Below, in pieces: positions 1-12,400 of a DNA stretch of 64,000 bases; the first letter of the stretch is position 1; each line of letters starts with the position of its first letter. The notes beneath the pieces are model-generated. The model was not told the DNA's origin and searched no databases. It worked only from the letters and a program-made list of their open reading frames with translations. This DNA is from Sphagnum compactum. Its lineage: Eukaryota; Bryophyta; Sphagnopsida; Sphagnales. The stretch spans positions 11,842,001 to 11,906,000 of the forward strand of contig OZ234494.1 in NCBI GenBank assembly GCA_965153455.1, given 5' to 3'. The translations under genes and the position numbers were made by a program.

Positions 1-3000
1 GCATTTTTGTAACTTTTTTGTGACATTGATTTTTTTATTTTTTATTTTTTATGTGCTTCTTGTCGCCATCTTCTCTTACACGCTCTATGTTCTTTTCCTA
101 CAACACAATTATGCAACACACTTTATCTTCTTCTTATGCAAATTTTCTAACGATCTTCATTATTTTTTTAATCTGAAGTTTTTCATTGTTGTTTCCCCTT
201 GTTTATTCATTTCTTCCATTATGTGCGAAGTGAACCACACTTTCTTTTCTTTGTTTATCATTTTCCATGCACAACGCTTTTGAGAGCCTTCTTGGCTCTA
301 TTAGTTTTTTATCCTCCATTTGATCTTAATTTGATTTTAAAAAAAATTCTATTTTCTCCTTCCCTTACATTTTGTACTCATCTTTTTTTTTTTTTTTTCA
401 TTTTGTACATTATTTTCGTGGACTGAAAAATCACTTGTTACTTCTTATGCAAAGTTGATAAAATTTTGTTTTGGAAAACTTTTGATTCATATATATATAT
501 TTTTTATTTTTTCCAGTGAAAAATGCAACATAAAAGTATAATTGGTTTTCCATTTTTCTATTTTTTTTAGAATTATGATTTCAAATTTCCAAGTGTTTTT
601 TCCCTCCATGCTTTACAATTTTCTCTTACATTGCGATGCAAGGCCTATGTTTTGCAGCTTGAGTTTTACTTATATGTTGCATAGAGCTCTGAAGAACTTG
701 AACTTGACCTGGATGCTACAATTCAGGATGTTGTGGGTTGCTTGAACTTTATTTGGACGATGCAATTCACGATGCTGCAAGTTTTGTTGTTTGGAGTTGA
801 CTTGAGTTACATATTCAATTTTTGTACTTTTACAACATCTTCATTTGTAAATGTTGGACTTGGATTTGTGTTTCATATTCATTTTAAGAGTTCAAACATT
901 TACATACTCAGATTTTTGCACTTTGAAATACATTGGGATTTAGTTTTTTTTTTCATTGTATGGGAATCTACTTTTGGAATCTGTTGTTAAAATTGGAATC
1001 TGGTTTTGGAATCTTTTGTTTAGTTTGAATTTCAAATTCAATAGATTTTGAAATTTTTATCTAAAATGAGTTAAAAGAAGATAAGAAAATCAAAAGAAAA
1101 TAAATTTTGATGTAAGTAAAAGAAAAAAAAGATTAAAATTTTAAAATTTTGAAATTTTTTTAAAAAATGAAAAAAAAAAACCTTCTAGATTTCAAAAGGC
1201 CCAATACAAGCTATACTAGACCTTCCAAAATCCGGAAGGTACAATTGACAAAAACTATAAAATTTGGACAGGCAAATGCCTTAAAAATACAAAGAAAGAA
1301 TTCGATTGGTTTTTTACGGTCATAGAAAATTGAATAGTTTTGTTTTTCCATGTGTTATGTGGAGCGATCCCTTTAACCCATGTGCAAAACCAACATCCAA
1401 CCATTGTTTTATTTTGCCACATGTGTAAGTGTTCTTTTTATTGATGGCATGGATGGGCATGTTCCAAATCTATTTCAACTCATTAAATTGTTGTTTATAT
1501 TAAACATTCTGATATTTGAGTAGTTTTTTCTTAACCACCTTTGAAAACCAATATCCATAAGTTATAACCTTTACACATGACTTGGAGTATGGTTATGTGA
1601 TATTTGTTTTAGCTTTTTATCAAGTCATTTACAATTTCAAGTATGTGTAAGTACATTTGTTCACCAACCACTTTGGTTGTGTTTGGATGCAAACAAATAT
1701 TAAGTTTAGTGATTCATGTTACTTTAAACCTATTAATATGCAATTAAACTTTAATCTTTTTTAATTAGCTATTATTTAAAAATATTTGATGTGTCTTCTT
1801 TTGAATTATTTGGTTAAATGTGGAGAAAGGTAGTTATTAGGTGAATGTTTATCACAACTTATAAAGTTTCAATCTTTTCATTTAGTATTAAATTGATGCA
1901 TGATATATTAAGGTATAATATTGATATTTTGTAATGTTAATGCCTTGCACAAGTAGTAATCGGGGGTTTGATCAAAAGGTGCATATTGAAGCCATTGTTG
2001 CAAAGTTCTCTACAACAAAATTCAATGCAAGGCTAATAGTCACAAAATAACAAATATTGAAAGCCTTTGACATGGAGTATAATAGTGAAAAATCGTTGGC
2101 TAGTGAAGAAATGGAAGAAGGGGACTAGGAACAAAACACAATTGACTTGGACAAGATGAACAATGATTTTTCAAAGGAGACACCATGTGTGGGCTTCACA
2201 TGCAAGAAAATGAACAAATCTTCCATGTAGGCATGTGTATTCCAATACAAACCTTGGAATGTTTTATGTAATACTATAATTTAATTGGTTAATGGAAAGG
2301 TTAAAATATTGACATAATTACATAAATGTTCATTTTTTTTGCAAATTTGTATTACATTTGGTAAACAAGAACTAACTTCAAATGTAATTAAAATGGCTTT
2401 GGAATCAAATATTTGCTTGTACATAATGAAACCTTGAAAATAAATAAATGAAAGAATTAAATGAACAATATTAAAAATATATTTAAGTAATGGAACCCCT
2501 TCTAGCATTACTTATTTTTTTCATTTCCTTAATTTTTTTGAAATTGCACCATTAGTTGATACCATTTGGTGAAACTTTTATCTGTTATTATTTAATTAAA
2601 GATTAGCGCTATTAATTAACATAGCCACCTTAAACTATGTTCATAATGAACACATTAGTAAACTTCCATTAAAAATATTATTTCCAAAACGTACAAAAGA
2701 GATGCCCTAAAATGGATCATCATTGAAAATACTAGAAATAAGTAACCAATGTTTTTGTAAATTGTTGAAGACGGTTTGTTAGGTGGGAGGTTACTACTTA
2801 CTACCACGGACTTTTCTGAAGACAAGTCACATGACTCCATGCGTAGTGCTAATAACAATAAAAGATTTATGTGATTACATGATTTAAATTTGTAATTTTT
2901 GTTCAATGCATTTGCTTGGTCAAACTTTCAAGTTTGCTTGCTAGTTGTGATGAAGGTTAGCCTTAGAGTTTGAGTAATTGTGCACTTCCTTTAGTATATG

Positions 3001-4610
3001 GTGGCTAACTTATTACGTAACCCCTTGATATTAGATTTTTTTTGAATTATTAATTTTCAATACATATTTTTGGTCATTACAAATTTCAACAACATGAACA
3101 TAGAATTGGCCATTCAAATTGATGTACAATCATGTGTTGAAGGATTTTTTTTTTAAAATCAACTTTTGGATTTTCTTCCTTCCCTTTTTCATAAACAGTG
3201 CAAAGTGTCAATGTGAAATATGCACAAGAATTCGTCAAAATTTGTAATGAAACAATTCTTGTAAAACACATTTCCAAAAATTTTGTTCCAAAACATCCAC
3301 TAAATTGAGATTATTTTATGTAGGATAAAAAAGTCACCCAATTGTTAATATAAATCACAATTACATTAAGATTATTTTAAGTTGTTATATTTAGATTGAG
3401 AAAGGTATTTTGAATAATTGGGAAGGATATTAAGTTTCCATATATTGGAACAAAATTCATGTCATTGTAAGAATAATTTATGGCTAGGTTGGACAAATAA
3501 CAAAAGGACACAATAAATGAACTAAAGTTCAATTAACTATTTTTATTTGCTGAAAATGTATAAGCATTGCTTGACTTCAATTAATGTTGTTAAACATATA
3601 ATAATAATTCCATGAACACATAATGACATGCTAGACATCGAAGTTTATTAGATTTAGTAAAGGCAAAATGGTTTGATTACTAAAGTTGGATTAAGTATGA
3701 AAGCTTAGTTACCATGTCACATGATGCCATGTCAAATCATAAGTGACATGATGTAAGTCTAAGTCAAATGTATTGGATATTTCAAGAATATCAAACATAT
3801 TCAAATATATAAGAAAATGATGTAAAATATTCCATGAATTTTAATGGTATATTCTTGAAATAATGATGTAAAATGATGTTGTGACATCACATCATGATAT
3901 GACATGACAAATGATGTAAAACCCTTGTGTCATGACATATTTGACAACCATGTATGAAAATGATGTTGCAAGGGGTGCAAAATGGCCGCACCTAAAGATG
4001 GAGTTTTGCCAATAATCAAATTTGCAAAACACACATTAAACAATGATGCAATGACATGGAACATGGTGCCACAATAGAGTTTCTAATGTGTTGATAGAAG
4101 TTGGTATTGCATATACATAATGTGTAAAAATTAGAGAGTTAATGTAATATTTGTTTTCACAATAAGTGAATATGTTTTGAAATCTATTATGTTTTTGGGC
4201 TTCTAAGATAGTTTAAGAGGGTAAAAATGATTTTGAGGTGTGCAAATCAATGTGGTGTTTTTGGAAATCCTACTTTAAATAAGCTTTAAATCATTTTTGA
4301 ATGAAAGCTTGTGTTTTACTAAAATCATATTTGTAATAATTGGAGAGAAAATAATGGGACAACGATTATGTGCATTAATAGGTTCTAAAAACCTTTGGTT
4401 TTTTGTTTGTTTGTTTGGTTTATTTTGTTGCTTGCTTTAAAGGTGAAAAATTGTGAACATGAAAATGAAGAAAACAAATTCTTCATGGACATGGTGGTAT
4501 ATTTCAACCATCATTTAAATTTATAAATCATGCATGCATACCTTAATCAAATCAAGGATGGAAAACAAACAGAAAAAATGTAGAGTTTTTATGAGTACAT
4601 TAAACTTCGA
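1..4610. other. AT-rich intergenic DNA without a recognisable gene
   Basis: This is strongly AT-rich sequence with pyrimidine-rich runs in the first 1 kb and many short A and T tracts. The open frames on both strands are short, low in complexity and rich in Phe, Leu, Ile and Lys. None shows a family motif or a sensible splice structure. I see no tRNA, rRNA or transposase remnant here. Confidence 0.6.
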
Positions 4611-4619
4611 AACTGTATT

Positions 4620-6590
4620 CAGTAGGGGTATGATGGAAAAACAAAAAAATACAAATAAAAATGGCAATAAAATGGACAATGAAGTGTTGTAAGCCCTAAA
4701 ATTAAATGGTTCAATAAATCATGTCAGACGTAAGTAAGAAAAATGGTTTTGAATTTAGTGTGAATTATGATTAATGGAAGGTTGAAATATAATCATGTTT
4801 TGTAATTTCAAAAATAACAATTGTGAATTGAATTGATTTATGATGAGTGAGAATTGAAATAAAGTCATGTTGTGTAATTCAAAAATAGTAACATTCAAAA
4901 TAATTATGAAATGTGGTGGATTGAATTGAATTGTAACATGATATGGGGTTGTACACATTAGTTGGTTTCACACTTGTTGGAATCCCAATAAATGGTTGTC
5001 CAATCATCTATTATTTCCTTCACATAGTTGGCATGTAGCTTAACATCCACATTGCCAAACGTTAATGATCTCATTTTCTTGCAATATGAACATGTTTTTT
5101 CAAAGGGACATCCTTATGTTAAGGGACCATTCATCTTTTAAACCATGATATTATTTTGAAACCATATTATTACTAAAAGTTCAATAGAAACTGTATTCCC
5201 AAGGTAAGAGTAATGGTTTTGAGTTGAATTTAAATTGTGATTGATTAAAAGTTGAAATACAATTATGTTTTGTAATACAAAAATAACAATTGTGAGCTAG
5301 ATTGATTTGTGATGAATTGAACATTGAAGTAGAATCATGTTGTATAATCAAGAGAAGTAACATTCACATGATTATGAGTTGTGATGAATTGGACTGAACT
5401 ATAACATGAGATGGGATTGTACACATTAGTGGGCGTCACAATTTAATAATTTGAATGCCAATAAATGATGACTCAATCACCCATTACTTCCCTCACATAG
5501 TTGGCATGTAGCCAAACATTCATGTTGCCAAACACTAGTGATTTCATTTTCTTGCAAATATGAGCAAGTTTTTTTCAAAAGGGACATCCGTATGTTGGGT
5601 GACCTTTCACCTTCTAAACCATGATATTACATTGAACTATTAAAAGCTCAATAAAAACAGATTATTCCCAATACAAGAACAATGGTTTTGAAGTGAAAAT
5701 GAATTATGATTAATTGAAAGTTGAAATATAATCATGTTTTGTAATAAAAACTAACGAGTGCGAGTTGAATTGATTTGTGATGAGTTGGACATTGAAGTAG
5801 AATCATGTGTAATCAAGAAAAGTAACGTTCAAATAATTATGAGTTGAGATGGATTGAATTGAATTGTAACATGAGATGAGATTGTACACATTAATGGGTG
5901 TGACAACTTAGTTATTGAAATGCCAATAAATGGTGATTCAATCACATAGTTGGCATGCAGCCAAACATCCATTTTGCCATGTGATCTCATTAGTGATCTC
6001 ATTTCCTATAACATGAACATGTGTTTTTGAAGGGGTATCCTTATGTTAGGTGACCTTTCACTTTCTATACCATGAAAATTACTTTGAATTACTAAATGTT
6101 CAATGGAAATTGGTTATTCCCAAGGTAAGAGTAATGGTTTTGAATTGAGCATGGATTGCGATTGATTGAAAGTTGAAATATAATCATGTTTTGTATCTAA
6201 AAATAACAATTGTGAGTTGAATTGAGCATTGAAGTACAACCATGTGTAATCAAAAGAAGTAACGGTTCAAATAAATGTGAGTTGTGATGGATTGAAATGA
6301 ATTGTAATGTGAGATGAGATTGTACACATTAGTAGGTGGCACAATTTAATTATTGGAATGCTAATAAATGACCATTCAACCACCCCTTATTTCCCTCACA
6401 TGGTTGGCATGCAACCAAGCATCCATGTTGCCAAACATTAATGATCTCATTTTCCTTTAGTTCGAAAAGGTTTTTTTCAAAGGGGCATCCCTTTGTTAGG
6501 TGATTAACTTTCACCTTCTAGGGCACGAGATTAACTTAAACTATCAAAATTTCAATGGAAATTACTTATTCTCGAAAAGGATTGTCACAT
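4620..6590. repeat. Tandem repeat, about 470-bp unit, four diverged copies
   Basis: The marker atggttttgaa recurs near 4743, 5212, 5682 and 6133, giving periods of about 469, 470 and 451 bp. Each unit carries the same landmarks in the same order: an aaTCATGTTttgtaat motif, a tgtacacatta motif, a block near catagttggcatg, and gacatcc-tatgtt. Copies differ by substitutions and small indels, so the array is old. No coding potential is shared between copies. It is a local satellite-like array of unknown origin. Confidence 0.8.
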
Positions 6591-8044
6591 TTCATTTTTC
6601 AACAATCATTTTACTTGTAACCTTACTTGGTTGATTTGAAAACATCGATTATCTTTTTCATTTAAACTTTGCTATTAAATAATTCATTTGTAACACCCAC
6701 TATTGAATAGGTTTGACATTTAGGCATTGATGATTTGGAAAAAAAAAGAAACATGTTAAAAAGTTTGAAGGTGCACTAATTAATTGGAGTAGAATAAACT
6801 TATTGTCCAAATATATGACTAAGTTAAATTAAGAAACAAATAATAACATTAGATGAAAGAAAAGAAAGAAAAGAAAAATATGAAAAGTGAACAAAAGGCA
6901 TTGAAAAACGTTAGACCATTTAAGTTTAAATTGAATGAACATTTTTCATGAAAACAAATTCATACGATAAAAATATTGGTGTTTGTTTGTCTAAGTCCTT
7001 TTGTATATATGTATTTACCTATATACCATAGTTTAGGGTTAGTTTCCACAAGGTCAAAACATATATATATATATATATATATATTCTAATGACAATGTTT
7101 CATCAAATCTAGTTTATGTAGGATGGATATTTTGGTGATTGTCATTATGATAATTCCAAAGTCATTCCGAATTATAATTAATCATAAATCAAAATTCATT
7201 TTCAGAATCTTTTTTTTTGTTATTTGTTTTGCACCCTTTTTAGACAAACCCTTTCAATTGTTTTTTTTTTTTTTTTTTTGGGTTTGTTTGTATCTTGTTG
7301 TGAACTTTTCTAATGAATCAAACTTTCATTGGCATTTTGCTTAGCAAATAAAAAATGTAAAAAACTATTAATAGAACAAAATGAATGAAATTTACAATTT
7401 TTTTTTAAAAGACAAAATTGATTACAACAAATTATTATGTCCACACAAAATAATTTGATCATCGTCATTGGTAGTGCAAAACAACATGAAGCCCAAATTT
7501 GAAACTATTATTATTTTATGATCTACTATGAAATTGTCATATGAAAGAATAAAATTATTTAGAACATAGTCTACCATATGTATGATGGTTTTCAACACGT
7601 TAACTTCATATTTTCATGAAAATTAAATTCTCTATTTTAAAGACTATTTAATGAAAAAAATATTTATTTTGCATTTTACGAGGTTTAAAAAATTAATGGT
7701 GAACAATAACCAACTTTCCCCCTTCATTATGATAATCAATTAAAAAATCAACAAGGGACAAAACCATAGACAAGATTAAAATAATAATGAACTCTACCGA
7801 TGAGATAACACGATTCAAGATTGAAAAAATGGGAATTTTGGGAAATTTTCCATAATGTGATTTTCACTATTTTTTCTTTCATTTGGGTGGAAAAAATTGC
7901 CAAAATTGCGATATCACAAAATTGGAAAAAAATAAAAATCCTTTGCATGCAACATGGTTAAGTAATTTGATTGCAAAATGAATCAAAATGATATAAATAA
8001 TAAAAACAAATAGCAGCCTTTTAGTTAGGTCTTTGGCTATATAT
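6591..8044. other. AT-rich intergenic DNA
   Basis: No gene is recognisable. It contains a short (AT)n tract near 7063-7084 and a poly-T run near 7260. The open frames on either strand are short and compositionally biased. Confidence 0.55.
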
Positions 8045-8825
8045 ATATATATAACTAGGGGGGAACTAACCAAGGGTTTACAACAATTAAGGTAGTAGGT
8101 TACAAAAGTGGGATGAATAGATAGATGGATGGATGGATGGATGAATGAATGAATGAAATGGGATGAAGGAAGTCCCAATAAGTGACCTAACCGGCTTGTT
8201 GTGTTTGGTTATAACTTAAATCTAAGTGATTAATTAATCAAATTAATTAATTAATTAATTAATTTTGGTGTGATACCCAACTGGTACCCACTGAGTATAA
8301 TTACCAGAAAATTTATTATTATTATTATTATTATTATTTTTTTTTAGCAGGTCTTTACGCTCGTAATTTTACCCTTACACTTTCCTCTGGGCAGGGGGCA
8401 ACCAAACAGAAAGAAATTGAACTAGGGGGGAACCTAAGTAAGGGGTTGACAACAACAAAGGAAGAGGGCACGAAAGTGGGGATGGAAGGATGGAATGAAT
8501 GAATGAAGTTCCCATCAAGTGAGAGCTATAACCAGCTTATTGTGTGTGCTTCATAAGTGGGCACCAAAGTGGGGATGGAAGGATGGAATGAATGAAGAAG
8601 TCCCCATCAAGTGGGCTAAGCAGCTTATTTTTGTGTGTGGTTAATAAGTGGGTACGAAAGTGGGGATGGAAGGATGGAATGAATGAAGAAGTCCCATCAA
8701 GTGAAGGTAAAGCAGCAGCAGCTTATTTTTGTGTGTGGTTAATAAGTGGGCACGAAAGTGGGGATGGATTATCGGATTATGAAATGAGCTGAATGAAAGT
8801 GGCAACAACGTGACCTAACCAGCTT
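8045..8825. repeat. About 92-bp tandem repeat upstream of DCL1
   Basis: The phrase aaagtggggatggaagg recurs near 8473, 8566 and 8657, and a shorter form occurs near 8754. Each is followed by GAATGAATGAAG, a gtcccatcaagtg block and a cagcttat...gtgtgtggtt block. More degenerate units lie at 8050-8210 and 8420-8470. Between them are simple repeats: (ATGG)n near 8125, (TTAA)n near 8230-8262 and (TTA)n near 8310-8336. The array belongs to the upstream flank of DCL1. Whether it affects expression cannot be told. Confidence 0.75.
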
Positions 8826-8877
8826 GAAGGTTAGCATGGTGGTCATAAACTAATCACGGTTACTGTGTGCTCAAACG

Positions 8878-9178
8878 AAACCGGATGTAAAACAACACGC
8901 AACAGATGTAAATTGGATGTTAAACAAACATTCAACGGATGTAAAACAACACGCAACGGATGTAAAACAATACTCAACGGACGTAAAACATTGGAATGGA
9001 TGTAGAAAAACACTGAACGGATGTAAAGCAACCTCAACGGATGTAAAACAACAACACTCCAACGGATGTAAAACAATACTCAACGGATGTAAAACAATGA
9101 ATAGATGTAAAACCACACTGAACGGATGTAAAGCAACACTCAACGGATGTAAAACATTCAATGGATGTAAAGCAACTC
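8878..9178. repeat. 20-bp minisatellite immediately upstream of DCL1
   Basis: About fifteen copies of a unit built around aacGGATGTAAAacaacactc occur with a period close to 20 bp. The first is near 8884 and the last near 9163. Because every unit contains ATG, the array supplies many out-of-context ATGs. The last of them opens a frame that runs in phase into DCL1 exon 1. The array ends about 240 bp before the start chosen for DCL1, so it lies in the promoter or 5' leader. Confidence 0.85.
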
Positions 9179-9418
9179 TTATCTTCGGCGACCGGCGGTC
9201 GCCGCAGTTGGCTCGAAGGAGGCGGGCGGAGAGGGAGGTGCGACGAGACACGAGGAAGAGGAGCTTCGCACAAACGCTCTTCAGCTCTCGCACGCACCCC
9301 TCCTCCTCCTTGTGCTCGCTCTCGCCTTCTCACGCAAGCCTGGATCTCCAGGCCTTGCCTTGTGCCTGTGTTTTTGTTGTTGTTGTTGCTGCGGAGGAGG
9401 AGGAGGAGGAGGAGCTAC

Positions 9419-12400
9419 ATGGATTGGAGATGGCAACAAGAACAACAAACCCACAATAACAACAATGATAGAGGAGGAACTAGAAGGATGCGTCCTCTGG
9501 TGGACGAGCAGGGAGGAGGAGGTGCTGCTGTCGGTGGTGCTCGTCCTCCGGGAGGAGGAGGAGGAGGAGGAGGAGGAGAACAACAACAACAACAGCGAGC
9601 AGGAACTACTGCTAGGACGCGAGCCAGTGATGAGGACGATGGCGGTTCCGAGCGCTGGAAGAGAGTGAAGGTAGACGGAAGAGAGAACGGGTTGCGTGGG
9701 AATTGGGAGTTGGATTTTTATAGGGATCGCGCTGCTTGGGAAGTTGGGAATTCGCAATTGGGAGAAGGCAGAGCGACGACGATGGCGGTTGGGATGATGG
9801 GTGGTGGTGGTGGGCAGGTGGTGAGAGAGGATTCAGCTGGACGGAGTCGAGAAGCTGAGAGGTTTAGTGGTGGAGTGGGGAGGGGACAAGAGTTGGAGAG
9901 GAGAGGAGGAGGAGGACGAGGAGGAGGTAGCAGGAGGATGCGGTCGCCGGAAGAAGTGGTGCTGCAACATGAGTCTGAGAGAGATGAGAGTAGCAGACGC
10001 AAGAGGTTGAAGCAAGAAGAAGGGCTGGGGAACGGCAGCAGTGGGAGAGGGAGAGAAATGGGATTTGCAAGTGAGAGAGAGAGAGACAGAGAGAATGGAC
10101 GTGATCTTCGCATGAGGGATTATGAGAGAAGAGGTCCTCATCTCGAAAGGGATGGATTCAGAGGAGGAGGAGAAAGAACGGTTTTCAGGCCGCCTCCTCC
10201 TCGACTCAACAGAGAGGGAGACAGCAGAGAGGGAGGAGGAGGAGAGTTCCAAAGAGACCGATCGAAAATCAGGGAGAAAGAGAGAGTAGGAGGAGAGCCA
10301 CGGAACGGGGAGCAGAAGAAGAAGATGGAGCAGCCACCAGCAGCAGCGGCAGCAGCAGCACCACCAGCCAAAGAGAGAAGGGGCGAGGAACAAGCTCGGA
10401 AGTACCAGCTGGAGGTTTTGGAACAAGCCAAGGTGAAGAACACCATTGCTTTTCTAGAGACAGGTGCAGGGAAGACTCTCATAGCAGTGCTGCTCATGAA
10501 GCACAAGTATGAAACCATGAGGCAACAGAATCAACGCATGCTGGCTGTTTTCCTTGTACCCAAGGTTCCCCTTGTTTACCAGGTAAAAAAAATTCTCTCT
10601 CTTCTCTTTCAAAGAAAAAGATCATCATCATTGTGAGTTCAACCCACCCATTCGACCGAAAGCTGTCACATGACATCCATGAAATTGTCACCCTTCAGAT
10701 CCTTACTCTCATCATCCCACATTCAGCAGAGACGGAGAAGAGAATTCTTCTCGTGCAGATAGATTGAAGAAAAGGTTTTTTTTTTTTTTTGCAGTTTGTT
10801 TTTCTGGGTTTGGGATTTTTTGCTGATGGTTTCTCTCTTTTTTGGCCTCTCTCCTTTCGGGTTTGTGTGTGTGTGATTGTGACTGACTGACTGTTTGCAA
10901 TGTGGATGGCAGCAAGCGGAGGTGATTCGTGAAGGCACCGGATACCATGTTGGCCATTACTGCGGAGAAATGGGTCAAGATTTCTGGGATGCAAGAAGAT
11001 GGCAACGGGAGTTTGATACGAAAGATGTGCGTTAAAGATGTTTCCCCATTTGAAAAGTCTGATTAAATGTTCAGGATCACCGTTATTGATCACTGTTTGC
11101 TGACATCCATTTCAGTCTTCTTATAAGTCTTACATTTGATGAGGGGACTTGCTAAATCATCATCTTCTTACAAGTCTCTTTTTGATAATGGGACTTGCTG
11201 AATCATCATCATCTTCTTCCATGGCCCGAGCAGGAGAATCTGAAAAAGAACCAGGAATGCATGTGAGAAAGAGGAGGTGATGTTGTTGTTGTTGATGGGG
11301 GAGCATGTGTGAGTGTGTGCAGGTTCTGGTGATGACTGCGCAGATATTGTTGAACATTCTGCGGCATAGCATCATACGAATGGAGGCTATTCACTTACTG
11401 ATTCTTGATGAGTGCCACCATGCAGTGAAGAAGCATCCATATTCATTGGTCATGTCGGAATTCTACCACATCACAGCCAAGGAGAAACGACCATGTGTCT
11501 TTGGCATGACTGCATCCCCTGTCAATCTCAAAGGTACGCGGGCAGGTTTTGAACTGTTTTTGAGGTGATCCGATCACATCCATCGAGTGTCAGTCAAAAT
11601 GAAGAGCTCAATTTGGGAAGTTGAACGTCTAGGAAGAAACAGTCTGCTGCTGTTTTTGTGGATTTTGGCAGCTGATTAGTGTTTCGAGGACAATATTGGA
11701 AATCACCAAGTTGACAATTGTGGTACTGGGCATCATTTGAGCTGTGCAGGAGTATCGAATCAAGAAGATTGTGCAATCAAAATTCGTAATCTGGAGAGCA
11801 AGCTGGACTCGATTGTGTGCACAATCAAGGATCGAAAGGAGCTGGAGAAGCATGTGCCAATGCCCTCTGAGACAATGGTGGAGTATGATAAACCGGTACT
11901 GCTCTTCTCATTACGGGAGCAAGTGAAGCGGATGGAAGTAGCTGTGGAGGAAACTGCGAATTCAAGTCACAAACGCAGCAAGTGGCGCTTCATGGGTGCT
12001 CGTGATGCTGGTTCGAAAGAAGAGTTGCGGCTGGTGTATGGTGTGTCTGAGAGGACCGAGAGTGATGGAGCAGCAAGCCTGGTCCAGAAGCTGAGGGCTA
12101 TAATATATGCTCTTGATGAGCTTGGTCAGTGGTGTGCTTACAAGGTTAGGACATATCCCTTGTTGCCCTGGAGGACAGAAGAGAGTTGTTGCTGTGTCCT
12201 GTTCATTCCAGGGACTTTCAGAATCTGGAAGTTGTTGACAAATTGTCCACAGTTTTTCCAGGATGGTTTTCTAGAGCTTTCAGAGTGTGAATGAACGGGA
12301 TGATAGATCCTGGCACAAGACCCAACACATGATGGATGATGGATGGTGTCTAATTGTTTTTGTGTGGATTTGCAGGTGGCGCTGACATTTCTTACGAGTT

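Noticed and set aside
20-990. Several Phe-rich open frames at the left end
   Set aside because: They are T-rich low-complexity translations without motifs, upstream context or splice support.
8878-9178. CRISPR-like array appearance of the 20-bp units
   Set aside because: The units are contiguous with no unique spacers, and the context is a plant nuclear gene.
9161-9418. In-frame upstream extension of DCL1 (86 residues from ATG 9161)
   Set aside because: Its start lies in the last unit of a 20-bp repeat, and the translated extension is low-complexity with no similarity to DCL1 N-termini. ATG 9419 gives a plausible N-terminus.
8843-10518. Long antisense frames opposite the repeat arrays and DCL1 exon 1
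   Set aside because: They are shadows of GC-rich codon runs and repeats; translations are Ser/Pro/Leu low-complexity with no motif.
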